This document shows positions 55,470 to 63,681 of a DNA stretch of 64,000 nt, one piece after another. The notes below the pieces were generated by a model. It saw nothing but the letters and a program-made list of their open reading frames with translations. It was not told where the DNA came from and did not search any database. This DNA is from Desulfobacter postgatei 2ac9. GTDB taxonomy: Bacteria > Desulfobacterota > Desulfobacteria > Desulfobacterales > Desulfobacteraceae. Both the position numbers and the translations under genes were made by a program. Each line of letters starts with the position of its first letter. Position 1 is the stretch's first letter. The DNA lies in contig NZ_CM001488.1 of NCBI RefSeq assembly GCF_000233695.2, positions 3,188,796 through 3,252,795 on the forward strand, given 5' to 3'.

Positions 55470-56465
55470 TTAAAAACAATTTGAGGGCAATCCCGGGTCC
55501 CAGCCGGTTTCCCAATGTAGCCTCCGGCATTCATTGATGTCCCTGGCCCGCCCTTTTCCCGTATCGGCCTGATCGTCCCTGGGGCTGGAGCCTTTTTCCG
55601 GAAAAAAGAGGTTTGCGCCCGCAGTCATCGAAGCCGTATGGGGTTCATGGGTACAATGGGCCTTTGGCACCCGTCCCATGACCAGGCGACTGACTGCCAC
55701 CAGGCGGGCCATTTCAAATTCCGTGATCATCCCGTATTTTTCCATGGGGCTGCCCGGGAAATTCACCCGGCGCATGACACCGGAATAAGTGGCGTGGTAC
55801 TCCCGGGCCAGAAACATTAATTCCACCAGTTCTTCAGGCGTATGTTCCGGTCCCACCGGTTCCACGCAGTTCATCCATTTGAGGCCCACATCGTTAAAAA
55901 CCTGGATGGTCCGGATCCGTTTTTCTTTTTTCAACGGGGTATCCCTGCCCTCCCCCAGCCGGACAGCGTGGTAGGCGCCGACAAATCCCGCCTCCAAAAG
56001 CTGTTCGCCTTCGGCATGGGTGATATCCCGCGTATTGGCCACCAGGGGAAGGGTCAGCTCTTGTTTGAGCCGCGAGCCCAATTCCAGCAACCGTTTAAAG
56101 GGATAGGTCCCCGTGGTCATAAGATTTAACCCATCTGCCCCTGCGGCCTGGGCCTCCATGGACCAGGCCAGGATCTGTTGGTAGTCAAATTCAATCTTTT
56201 CTGTAAAAATGCCGGCTTCTTTGGTAAGGGAGCAAAAGCGACAGTTCAAAGGACAGGGTTCCAGGTTCACTCCGATGTGCAGATGATTCTCCCCTTTCAA
56301 TCCGAAAGTTTGCCGGGAGAAGCGGTCCGCTGTCTCCATCAGTGCATAGGTTTCTTTGCTGTGCAGATCCATCCGGATCAAGGTTTCTGCTTCTTCCCGG
56401 CTGATGCCGTCATCAAGGGATTTATCAAGAATGTACGCTATTTTTGGTTTTATATGCCAGCCCAT
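55470..56465 (-). CDS. BioB/PylB-like radical SAM protein
   Basis: A 331-residue cytoplasmic radical SAM enzyme of the BioB/HydE/ThiH-related group. N-terminal helices (about 1-60) precede GVNLEPCPLNCRFCS, the C-x3-C-x2-C cluster motif. Barrel motifs GADGLNLMTTGTYP, PLVANTRDI and NCVEPVGPEHTPEELVEL follow. The BATS-like C-terminus ends in CF with a second Cys 21 residues earlier. It differs from true BioB in lacking its biotin-pathway neighbours, and I cannot assign the product. It is first in an apparent operon with an ABC importer. Confidence 0.82.
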   Translation of the reverse strand: MGWHIKPKIAYILDKSLDDGISREEAETLIRMDLHSKETYALMETADRFSRQTFGLKGENHLHIGVNLEPCPLNCRFCSLTKEAGIFTEKIEFDYQQILAWSMEAQAAGADGLNLMTTGTYPFKRLLELGSRLKQELTLPLVANTRDITHAEGEQLLEAGFVGAYHAVRLGEGRDTPLKKEKRIRTIQVFNDVGLKWMNCVEPVGPEHTPEELVELMFLAREYHATYSGVMRRVNFPGSPMEKYGMITEFEMARLVAVSRLVMGRVPKAHCTHEPHTASMTAGANLFFPEKGSSPRDDQADTGKGRARDINECRRLHWETGWDPGLPSNCF

Positions 56466-56545
56466 TAGACTCCTTAACGCTCGCCCGTTTGAAAGCCGTA
56501 AAATTTCCAGATTTTTGTTCAGACACTAACTTCAATTATTTACGA

Positions 56546-57046
56546 TCAGGATATTTCAATATATTTTGTGCCGGGCGTATTGCAAATCGGACATTTTTCC
56601 GGGGCACAGTCCTCAATGGTATGGCCGCAGACAGGACAAATGAGAATGCTTGCTTCCGGCAGATCGCCGCCGCCTTTTACTGCGTCCAATGCCTTGGCAT
56701 AGAGGCCGTGATGGACTTCTTCCACAGGCATGGCAAATTTAAAGGTGGTGACAGCTTTTTTGTTTCCTTCTTTTTCGGCTTCGGAAATAAATTCGGGATA
56801 CATCTCCGTGAATTCATGGGCTTCACCGGCAATGGCGTCCTGAAGATTTTCCAAAGTTGAATTAATCCCTCCCATTGCCCGCAGATGGGCATGGGCATGG
56901 ATGGTTTCGGCTTCAGCGGCCGCCCGAAACAATTTGGCCACCTGGGGAAATCCATCTTTATCCGCTTTGGCGGCATAAGCGAGATATTTACGATTAGCTT
57001 GACTTTCTCCTGCAAATGCTGCTGCTAAATTTTCCATGGTTCCCAT
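56546..57046 (-). CDS. rbr: Rubrerythrin
   Basis: A 166-residue peroxide-reducing diiron protein for oxidative stress in anaerobes. The ferritin-like domain with ESQANRKYLAYA, EAETIHAHAHLR and GEAHEFTEMYPEF supplies diiron ligands. The C-terminal rubredoxin-like FeS4 domain has CPVCGHTIEDCAPEKCPIC. It has AAGGAG upstream and its own promoter, and is separated from neighbours. Confidence 0.96.
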   Translation of the reverse strand: MGTMENLAAAFAGESQANRKYLAYAAKADKDGFPQVAKLFRAAAEAETIHAHAHLRAMGGINSTLENLQDAIAGEAHEFTEMYPEFISEAEKEGNKKAVTTFKFAMPVEEVHHGLYAKALDAVKGGGDLPEASILICPVCGHTIEDCAPEKCPICNTPGTKYIEIS

Positions 57047-57080
57047 ATGTCTAATCTCCTTTGTTTTAAAGTTTTAAATA

Positions 57081-57110
57081 ATTATAGTGGATCACACAAT
57101 TTTCTTCCAA
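57081..57110 (-). promoter_or_regulatory. Rubrerythrin promoter
   Basis: Consensus TATAAT (57081-57086) with TTGGAA (57105-57110) 18 bp upstream on the minus strand, about 35 nt before the start codon. Confidence 0.6.
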
Positions 57111-57668
57111 CTTCAAAAAATATAGCAGACCCCGAGGTTTTTCAAGGTCGGGCAAAAAATATCACTCAGCCTTCTGGTATACTGCGGCTATTCCACCAAA
57201 GATCGATGTCGCATCAGGAAATCGCTGTTCTTGTTGCTGTCCGTCAAGAAACGGTTGCACGCCCCCATGCGAATACGTCTATTCAACCGTTTTGGGGGGT
57301 GAGTTTTGCGGTATTGCCAAATTTCAAAAGACCCAAAACGCGACATGAACCAAGCGGTAAAGTGAGGTAACTGCCACCATCTCACTGCAACCAATAAATC
57401 CAAGAACGATGATGGTAAAAATTATCCATATGCGATGACGTGAAAAAACTTTACGAAAATCGAATAATGAATTATATAGAATTATTCGAGCATACAATCT
57501 CTCTTTTTTTGAAAGGTTTTTTACTTTTTCACAACTAAATTAAGACTGTATGATTTTTTAAAATTTCAATTAAATTTCAGTCGAGACTTCTCGACTGTTG
57601 TCTATTTAAGACCCATTCTTGAGTCAGTTTGTAATTGACCAGGCGGAGCTATGCGTTTTTGTTACTAT
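57111..57668. other. Gene-free region between rubrerythrin and the group II intron
   Basis: No supported gene: short ORFs here have no recognisable similarity. Notable structures are an inverted repeat CGAATAAT / ATTATTCG (57461-57488) followed by a T-rich run, and a perfect 9-bp hairpin CAGTCGAGA-CT-TCTCGACTG (57578-57597). AT-rich, accessory character. Confidence 0.4.
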
Positions 57669-57706
57669 CTGGTAGAGGAGCCGGTCACCCGGCTCCCCCC
57701 CATTTG

Positions 57707-57739
57707 GAACCCATCGTGCCCTATTTAGGCAATGGGCTC
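57707..57739 (-). ncRNA. Group II intron domain V
   Basis: Catalytic domain V fold: 8-bp lower stem GAGCCCAT / ATGGGTTC, 2-nt CG bulge on the 3' side, and an upper stem TGCC / GGCA with a short loop. It shares overall size and layout with known bacterial domain V (33 nt here versus 34). Confidence 0.82.
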
Positions 57740-57769
57740 GAGATATAATCATTCACCTGTCTGTCTGGT

Positions 57770-59086
57770 TTAGAAAAGGGTATGATAAATCCTAACTTTC
57801 GGCGGAGGATACGCTTCAAGAAACAACTTGAATTTCTCCCAGTTAAAGGATTTACGCTGACTTCGCCTATTTAACCATTTAAACATTATCAGAACAGCAT
57901 GATTTCGAAATTGGCTCAAGCATTTGCCATTGTTGGACACCCCATAATATCGGATGTGTCCCCTCATCTTGCTGCAGAATCTTCGCCATATTTCCTTGAG
58001 ATCAAAACGGTCTTTTACGCTACGAGCCCATGCCCCGATTTTCTTGAGTTTACTTCTAAAGCGTTTTCCGCAAGTTTTCAGTTTCGGAACGATGAACCCC
58101 TTTCGAGCCTTACCAAGATAAAAGGTAAAACCCAAAAAATCGAAGGTACCCTGCTTTTTACCACTTCTCATTTCCTGCTTTGAGAACGATACCAACTTTG
58201 TTTTGAGTTCGTTCAGCTTCAGTCCAAATCTTTCGAGGCGTTTACCAAGGGCTTGTGTTATCCGATTTGCATCATATTCAAACTGGCAGCAGATCACCAC
58301 GTCATCACAATAGCGGAACAATTCCACCCTTCCGTCACAATGCTGTTTCACGACGTTCAGAAACCATACGTCAATTACATAATGGGCGAAGATATTCGCC
58401 AAAACGGGACTACAGGGGCTACCTTGTGGTACCCCCTCATCACTGACTGTCAGCTCTCTTTGAGTTAAGACTCCAGCTTTGAACATTCGGATGAGATACC
58501 GAATAAAACGCTCATCTTTGATCTTCAGCCTAAGTATAGTTTCCAACTTTTTATGGTTAATAGATCCAAAATAATTGGCGAGGTCAACGTCTATAACCGT
58601 CTGGAGTTCGTTATGGTAGAGGTGCTGATTCAAGGCCTTGATTGCATCGTGACATCCCCTGCCTGGTCTGAATCCATAGGAACATTCATAGAACAGAGGT
58701 TCATATATGCTTTCCAGAACCTTCTGAGTCATCATCTGTACCATTTTATCCTCGAGATTACCGATGCCCAATGGCCGCGTAGCACCAGGCTTTCCCTCCT
58801 TGGGGATCAACACCTGACGCACGGGGCCGGGCCGATAAGCCATCTTTTTCATGCGCTCAAGTAGATCTTCGAGATTTCTATCCAGTTCGGCTCCATATGC
58901 ATCCTTATCTATGCCATCAATTCCAACGGCCTTCCTTCCATCAAGCTCGCTGAAACAACCCCTTAGAGATTCTTTGTTGAATAGGTGCATCAAATTATCA
59001 AACACCTTCTCGTCATCCCTTGAGGACAGCCAGGCTATTCTATTCAATTTTGTTTCCGTCAACATCTGAAACTCTGTTGGTTTCAT
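57770..59086 (-). CDS. ltrA: Group II intron reverse transcriptase/maturase
   Basis: A 438-residue RT-maturase that helps the intron splice and retrotranspose. RT motifs: RPLGIGNLEDKMVQ, CSYGFRPGRGCHDAI, VIDVDLANYFGSI (catalytic Asp), EGVPQGSPCSPVLANI and FRYCDDVVI, where the usual YADD is YCDD. A maturase (X) domain with MRGHIRYYGVSNN follows; there is no HNH endonuclease domain after it. The ATG at 59086 has AGAGGA 6 nt upstream. Lack of the endonuclease is common in group IIC and some other classes. Confidence 0.94.
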   Translation of the reverse strand: MKPTEFQMLTETKLNRIAWLSSRDDEKVFDNLMHLFNKESLRGCFSELDGRKAVGIDGIDKDAYGAELDRNLEDLLERMKKMAYRPGPVRQVLIPKEGKPGATRPLGIGNLEDKMVQMMTQKVLESIYEPLFYECSYGFRPGRGCHDAIKALNQHLYHNELQTVIDVDLANYFGSINHKKLETILRLKIKDERFIRYLIRMFKAGVLTQRELTVSDEGVPQGSPCSPVLANIFAHYVIDVWFLNVVKQHCDGRVELFRYCDDVVICCQFEYDANRITQALGKRLERFGLKLNELKTKLVSFSKQEMRSGKKQGTFDFLGFTFYLGKARKGFIVPKLKTCGKRFRSKLKKIGAWARSVKDRFDLKEIWRRFCSKMRGHIRYYGVSNNGKCLSQFRNHAVLIMFKWLNRRSQRKSFNWEKFKLFLEAYPPPKVRIYHTLF

Positions 59087-59556
59087 AACGTGTCCTCTCA
59101 TAGATCGATTTTACCCAGTGTCCTTCCCTCCCCAGGCGTTACCCCGGTTCAACGGTACTATGACTCATCTGACTTCCTGCCATCCATCTTGACCTCCTCG
59201 CCTTTACACTTGTCAGTCAATACTTTCCTCCTTGAAAGAGACGTCAGGATCTCCCACGTTCACCTATCTGCTTTGATTACATGCCATGCTCTCAGACCCC
59301 GGGAATGCTCCGTGTATCTTCCCATAAACGACACATGGAATATTGCCTTCTGAATCATCGAAATCATCGGCCATTCCAACATACTTTTTTCGGGGCTCAA
59401 TCACTTCAGCAAATGCTTACGGCCTGCAATCTCTCTGTCTACGCTTAGCCTGTGCCGTTACCGACACAAGCCCAAGACTCGATACGGAATGCGCTGGGTC
59501 TACGCTTTTCCGGTGGAACTTTCATCCACGAGTAGTATAGGCGCCTCGTGGCGCAC
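59087..59556 (-). ncRNA. Group II intron 5' ribozyme domains
   Basis: Intron RNA upstream of the maturase ORF, expected to hold domains I-III. It begins GTGCGCCACGAGGCGCC, which folds on itself, and has many short complementary segments. Short ORFs in it are not supported. Confidence 0.7.
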
Positions 59557-59697
59557 CGATGATCAAGTTTTTGTTAATTTGCCCAACTTCGGCGTTGGAA
59601 AAAAATTTTAATCCTCAAAATATGTTGTATATTCCTCCGGTTAAAAATTGTTTCCGCCTTGAATTTGAACAAATCCCCTAAAAACTTGATGATCGAG
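59557..59697. repeat. Foldback (MITE-like) element, copy 1
   Basis: About 141 bp, nearly identical to copy 2 at 61786-61928 in the same orientation. The ends CTCGATGATCAAGTTTTT and the complement of AAAAACTTGATGATCGAG form imperfect terminal inverted repeats. An internal pair GGAA-CAATTTTTAA / TTAAAAATTGTTTCC extends the foldback; here one arm has diverged. Its left terminal CT is displaced to 57669-57670 by the group II intron. Confidence 0.8.
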
Positions 59698-59958
59698 TAA
59701 CAGTTTGTTCCCTTGATTCAAAATCAAAAACTATTTTTGCCGTAGCGGCTCGTTCCCATACCTTTTTTTTGCTTGCTGCATTTAATGAATCGCTGTACGC
59801 TTTATTCATGGCTCGATCTGGTATTTGTGGTTGAAAATAAGTAAGTTTTCGTATCAGATCGAGCTTAAAATATCTCGTACTATTTCAATTTAAATTTTTT
59901 TTATCATTCTCCCCTATAAATGAGCGAAGTTAGGACCAAGCCCTGAATTCTATATATT
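59698..59958. other. AT-rich spacer with an inverted repeat
   Basis: No gene seen. GCTCGATCTG (about 59812-59821) and CAGATCGAGC (about 59856-59865) form an inverted repeat of 10 bp separated by about 34 nt. The rest is AT-rich without further structure that I can support. Confidence 0.4.
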
Positions 59959-60059
59959 AGACATTATACCGATTTTTCATAACTCATTGATTTTAATTGG
60001 GAATTTACTTTCAATAAACTTATAAAATTAAACACTTAGTCTAAATTGGTATAATGTCT
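59959..60059. repeat. 101-bp foldback sequence with perfect 12-bp ends
   Basis: AGACATTATACC (59959-59970) and GGTATAATGTCT (60048-60059) are exact inverted repeats bounding 77 AT-rich bases, 8 nt beyond the stop of the Rnk-like gene. It has the layout of a miniature inverted-repeat element. No target duplication is obvious and no second copy is seen in the window. Confidence 0.5.
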
Positions 60060-60067
60060 CCTCTTGA

Positions 60068-60481
60068 TCACAACTTGAACTGTCCGCAGGTTTCAGGTTG
60101 ATAATGAATCTCTATGAATTCCATTTTTTTCAACCCGGAGGGGGCAATCCATTCTATGGATTCCCCCACTTTATGCCCAAGGATTGCAATACCTATTGGA
60201 GCCAGAATCGAAATCTTGTTGCCTCTGATATCTGCATCCTCTGGAAAAACCAGAGTATAGGTTTTTTTCTCCTTGGTGACCTCATTTTCAACAGTGAAGG
60301 TCGAATTCATTGTAATAATATTATTCGGAATGAATTCAGGTGGCACAACAATACAATTTGATATCTTTTTTTGCAGGGACTCTAAATTTTTTTCATCAAA
60401 ACTGCTACAGCCCCAGCACATATCCAAAAGGCTTTCCAAACGCTCTAAATCAAACTCCGTTACCAATATTTCCTTTTCCAT
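60068..60481 (-). CDS. rnk: Rnk/GreA-family regulator (nucleoside diphosphate kinase regulator-like)
   Basis: A 137-residue protein of the Rnk/GreA-GreB C-terminal family that binds RNA polymerase. The N-terminal helical region is short (ILVTEFDLERLESLLDM), followed by a FKBP-like domain with VTKEKKTYTLVFPEDADIRGNKISILAPIG (about 70-99) and the family signature GIAILGHKVGESIEW. It lies downstream of several tiny Cys-rich genes on the same strand and may belong to their transcript. Confidence 0.85.
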   Translation of the reverse strand: MEKEILVTEFDLERLESLLDMCWGCSSFDEKNLESLQKKISNCIVVPPEFIPNNIITMNSTFTVENEVTKEKKTYTLVFPEDADIRGNKISILAPIGIAILGHKVGESIEWIAPSGLKKMEFIEIHYQPETCGQFKL

Positions 60482-60548
60482 TTCACTTTCCTTGCATTAC
60501 ACGCTATTTCTTTATCCAAAGGCTTCAGTAACTTCAAATTTTTTAGTT

Positions 60549-60713
60549 TTATTTTCTGCCTTTCCCGGGCGGAATCTTCGAACCACAAAAATTGCATTTA
60601 ACGTATTTAAACCTGTTGCTGAAGGCCACAATTTGAACAGTTAAACATTCTGGGCACACCCGTTTAAGGGGCACACTGGTCCCTATGCTTCCAGTCAGGA
60701 AAAATGAACTCAT
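60549..60713 (-). CDS. 54-residue zinc-ribbon protein
   Basis: A short gene read on the minus strand: MSSFFLTGSIGTSVPLKRV, then CPEC and CNFC pairs spaced like a zinc ribbon, ending in a basic PPGKGRK. Its ATG directly follows the TAA of the upstream 76-residue gene, with AGGAGG about 8 nt before it inside that gene, a strong sign of coupled translation. The function is unknown. Confidence 0.7.
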   Translation of the reverse strand: MSSFFLTGSIGTSVPLKRVCPECLTVQIVAFSNRFKYVKCNFCGSKIPPGKGRK

Positions 60714-60944
60714 TTATACGCCCTCCTGATTGAACAATTCCGGTTTTTCTCCAGGCAAAAACATCACCCCAGTTCTTTTGAGCTGTTTAACATCATTCAA
60801 GGATGCCGCAATATCCTTGAAGACATATTCCAAGGCATATTCTTCGCAAAACAAGACAGATTCCTTTTTATTTTTATAATAAAAACAGTGATGAATATTC
60901 ATACAATGGATGCAAAGATCCATTTGCTCATTTTTTAAAATCAT
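60714..60944 (-). CDS. 76-residue Cys-rich conserved protein
   Basis: A small protein with CIHCMNIHHCFYYKN and VLFCEEY in its first 35 residues. The spacing C-x2-C-x6-C plus C resembles a group of small deltaproteobacterial proteins with an FCEE(F/Y) motif that probably bind metal. The stop abuts the start of the next zinc-ribbon gene. The function is unknown. Confidence 0.7.
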   Translation of the reverse strand: MILKNEQMDLCIHCMNIHHCFYYKNKKESVLFCEEYALEYVFKDIAASLNDVKQLKRTGVMFLPGEKPELFNQEGV

Positions 60945-61002
60945 ATTGCTTCCTTAATGATGTTTTTTTATTCTTTGGAATTTTATATGGTTCAAACAGT
61001 CA

Positions 61003-61227
61003 TTAGATTAGGTGTTTTCCAGGGACTGATTGCGATCCTCTTCTTTTTAAACTCAGAGAAGATTTCCCGTCCGACTCAATGAGCCGGTTGCAATTGGGAC
61101 AGGTCATTCTCAGTGTTTCAACGTTCCCCTTGAACAGCCGTTTTTGACAATACGGACAAAAATACCAGGTTGATAGATTCTCGGCTGATTTCACATCATT
61201 TAGAAACATCTTAGTCATGGTCTCCAT
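61003..61227 (-). CDS. 74-residue zinc-ribbon protein
   Basis: A small protein with a two-CxxC ribbon (FCPYCQKRLFKGNVETLRM then CPNCNRLIES). The N-terminal helix is short and the C-terminus basic. It has a weak RBS; an alternative ATG two codons in is possible. It is first of the group of tiny Cys-rich genes leading to the Rnk-like gene, 58 nt before the next. The function is unknown. Confidence 0.65.
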   Translation of the reverse strand: METMTKMFLNDVKSAENLSTWYFCPYCQKRLFKGNVETLRMTCPNCNRLIESDGKSSLSLKRRGSQSVPGKHLI

Positions 61228-61785
61228 ATTAATAATAATTATCCGCCTAACGCGGTCCTTTGCCCTAAAACGCTAAGTGCGTACCAATCAAACCGTTACA
61301 GCAACCTTTTGGATCTGTTCATATGTAACGTCCAACACATCATGGAAAATCGACGGTATCGGCGAAGACAATAATGCCGATACTTCGTGGTTCGCCTCAT
61401 TGATAAACACGTGAACAAGGTTATTGTTGAGCTCTTTGTTCTCCATAATTACCGGAACCTTTTTGTATTAACGGCCATGGGCCGACCAGGCCCATCAGCA
61501 CCAAGACTCAACCCACAACGAAACATAAAAGTAATTCAATAAGTTACTTTGACTTTCATATAAAAAACGATGTCGATTGTTCTGGTTATGGTAAAAGCAA
61601 AGAGTGTACCAAGATCTGAATTCTATTTAACACATTGAAAGCATAAGATTTCATGATTAATACGAATATTAAAGACTGTTGCATCGATGTCGCAGAACGC
61701 AACACCGATGCACATTGCACCCAAAGGTGTATAGTTGACTTTAGATGAGTGGGCTTTCCTTCATTACCGGGGGATTGACCTGATA
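61228..61785. other. Upstream region of the small-gene cluster with a repeated element
   Basis: Mostly non-coding. 61508-61565 is a diverged copy of the element in the rpsU leader (about 32288-32345). It includes a hairpin AAAGTAA-TTCAATAAG-TTACTTT. A stem TGGGCC / GGCCCA lies at about 61480-61496, and an IR TGCATCG / CGATGCA near 61680-61718. A possible 52-residue ORF on the minus strand is listed separately. Confidence 0.4.
61288..61446 (-). CDS. Possible 52-residue protein
   Basis: An open frame from ATG 61446 to TGA 61288 encodes MENKELNNNLVHVFINEANH and continues with a hydrophobic/acidic helix ending KVAVTV. Composition looks protein-like and it points towards the small Cys-rich genes, 60 nt upstream of them. 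The RBS (AAAGG, about 11 nt away) is poor. It may be chance. Confidence 0.35.
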   Translation of the reverse strand: MENKELNNNLVHVFINEANHEVSALLSSPIPSIFHDVLDVTYEQIQKVAVTV

Positions 61786-61928
61786 CTCGATGATCAAGTT
61801 TTTGTTAATTTGCCCAACTTCGGCGTTGGAAACAATTTTTAATCCTCAAAATATGTTGTATATTCATCCGGTTAAAAATTGTTTCCGCCTTGAATTTGAA
61901 CAAATTCCCTAAAAACTTGATGATCGAG
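61786..61928. repeat. Foldback (MITE-like) element, copy 2
   Basis: Intact 143-bp copy with imperfect terminal inverted repeats (CTCGATGATCAAGTTTTT; complement of the right end reads CTCGATCATCAAGTTTTT). The perfect internal 15-bp pair is GGAAACAATTTTTAA / TTAAAAATTGTTTCC. It differs from copy 1 at only a few positions. It has no coding capacity. Confidence 0.82.
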
Positions 61929-61945
61929 TGATAATTTTATTAATC

Positions 61946-61973
61946 CCCAACGTTGGTCCGAACCAACGTTGGG
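61946..61973. repeat. Perfect 12-bp hairpin
   Basis: CCCAACGTTGGT - CCGA - ACCAACGTTGGG. It sits between the foldback element and the left end of the IS66 remnant. No T-run follows. Confidence 0.6.
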
Positions 61974-62025
61974 ATAACCATTAAATTTTGAATGTAAGCG
62001 GTGTATGAACCACACCTTTTTAAGC

Positions 62026-63616
62026 CTATCGGGGTGTTGTATAGTTTTCCAGCAAGTTTTTATCCACGTTTTGTGGCATCAAAGCTTTAAATTCGTCTTC
62101 CGTCATGGCTTCCGGTAAATTTTCAAAAAGAAATTTGAGGTACCAATAAGGTTCAAGTCCATTGGCCTTGGCGGTTTCGATTAGGCTGTAAATGCAGGCA
62201 CTGGCCCTGGCGCCTTCGGATGTACACGAAAATAACCAATTTTTTCTACCGACCACAAAGGGTCTTATTGCATTTTCAACCACATTATTGTCGGGCATTA
62301 CCAGACCACTTTCCGTATACAGGACCAGCCGATGCCATTGATTAAGGGTGTAGTTGATGGCTTTGCCAAGAAGGCTTTTGGGGGGCACCTTCTCAACTTG
62401 AGCATCCAACCATTTTTTAAATTCATCAAGGATAGGCAAGGCTTGTTCCTGCCTTTTCCGGTAAAGTCCCATCAGCAGACAAACCAAGTTCTTTGGCCTC
62501 TCTCTCTATTTTGTATAATTTGCTGATGTACTTCAGGGCTTTGCCGGAGATTCCTGTCGGTTTGCCGTCTTTATTCCCGGCAGCTTTGACCACCTCCATG
62601 AACTTTCGACGTGCGTGTATCCAGCAGGCAACATGAATGATTCCCTCAATATGATCAAGAAAGTCATATGCACCATAACCATCCGTTTGGACAATACCCT
62701 GATAGCCGTTCAAAAAATTACGGGCAACGTCCCCGGATCGAGTTGGGTGATACTGGAACAGAATAATGGGATTGTCCGGTGTTCCTCCTTTGAACACCCA
62801 CATATAGCATTTTGACCGTTTCGGTTCTTTCAGAACTTGGACAGTTGTTTCATCAATATTGATCACTGGACCGTTAAGGATTTCACCCTTCATGAATTCC
62901 AGCAGGATCTCACAGCCCTGGGCCACTTTTATGGCCCAATTGCACATATTTGATCTGTGAATGTCTACTCCAATTCGGTGAAACTGTTTTTCCTGCCGGT
63001 AGAAAGGCAAGGCATCTGCAAATTTGGCGGTCAGGATATGAGCCAGAAGTCCTGGGGTTGCAATGCTTTTGGGGATTCATTTGTTCCGGCATTCTGGCAA
63101 TGGGCACTGTCGGGCCGTCATCTTCAACACCTTCACAGTTTTTACATTGCGTATTTATAACGGATATTCTTGATCACTCTCATCTGTGCCGGAATAATCT
63201 CAAGCTGTTCAGATTCTTCCTGGCCACAACGCGATTTCATGCAACCACAGCCACATGTTTTTTCTTCCTTCGCTCAGATCGTGGATCACTTCAACCCGTG
63301 GAAGGTTTGCAGGCAAAGGCTTGCGCCCTGTTTTTTCCCCTTTATGGGCAGGCACACTGATTTCTTCGGGCTCGTCGTCTAATATGGGAGTATCCGGTTC
63401 AAAAGTATCGAAAAGGGAGCGTTGACCGTCATCCTTATGAATTTTTTCTGTCTTTTTGCCAAAAAGTCGGTCCAGAAGGCTTTTAATCTGCTCGTTGAGA
63501 ATTTTTATTTCGGCTTTATAATTGTGTTCTCTATCTGAAAAATCACTGACAAAAGAAGCCATTATTTCTTTTAATTTCTCAACGTCATTTATGTTCGCAA
63601 AAGCCTCTTGATTCAT
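62026..63616 (-). pseudogene. tnpC: IS66 TnpC transposase, frameshifted
   Basis: The IS66 transposase is spread over three frames. 63616-63209 gives the N-terminal coiled coil and IKSLLDRLFGKKTEK. About 63010-62426 gives the DDE region: INIDETTVQVLKEPKRSKCYMWV, GIVQTDGYGAYDFL, HVACWIHARRKF. 62487-62026 gives the C-terminus: LYTESGLVMPDNNVVENAIR and FSCTSEGARASACIYSLIETAKANGL. Lesions lie near 63265 (an A-run before the Cys-rich region), near 63150 (stop), near 63040 (frame change) and near 62455. It cannot make an active transposase without several corrections. Confidence 0.88.
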
Positions 63617-63681
63617 GCGTTGTATATACCATAACCACGCTGTTTTTGACAGTTTTTTTCTTCAAAAAACAGCCGAATATT

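Larger units (their letters stand above)
57671..59556 (-). mobile_element. Group II intron with maturase
   Basis: The minus strand opens with GTGCG at 59556, the group II 5' consensus, and ends near 57671. The 3' region holds a clear domain V (57707-57739): GAGCCCAT, a TGCC/GGCA upper stem, the CG bulge, then ATGGGTTC. It is followed by a domain VI-like hairpin with a GTGA loop (GGAGCCGG / CCGGCTCC). The maturase ORF sits in the loop of domain IV. The flanks, when rejoined, rebuild the end of a foldback element (CT + CGATGATCAAG) that exists uninterrupted at 61786, fixing both boundaries to within about a base. The exact 3' base (57671 or 57672) is ambiguous. Confidence 0.88.

Noticed and set aside
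57047..57403. Short ORFs of 107 (plus) and 71 (minus) residues
   Set aside because: No similarity, no good RBS, and they cross the rubrerythrin promoter; treated as non-coding.
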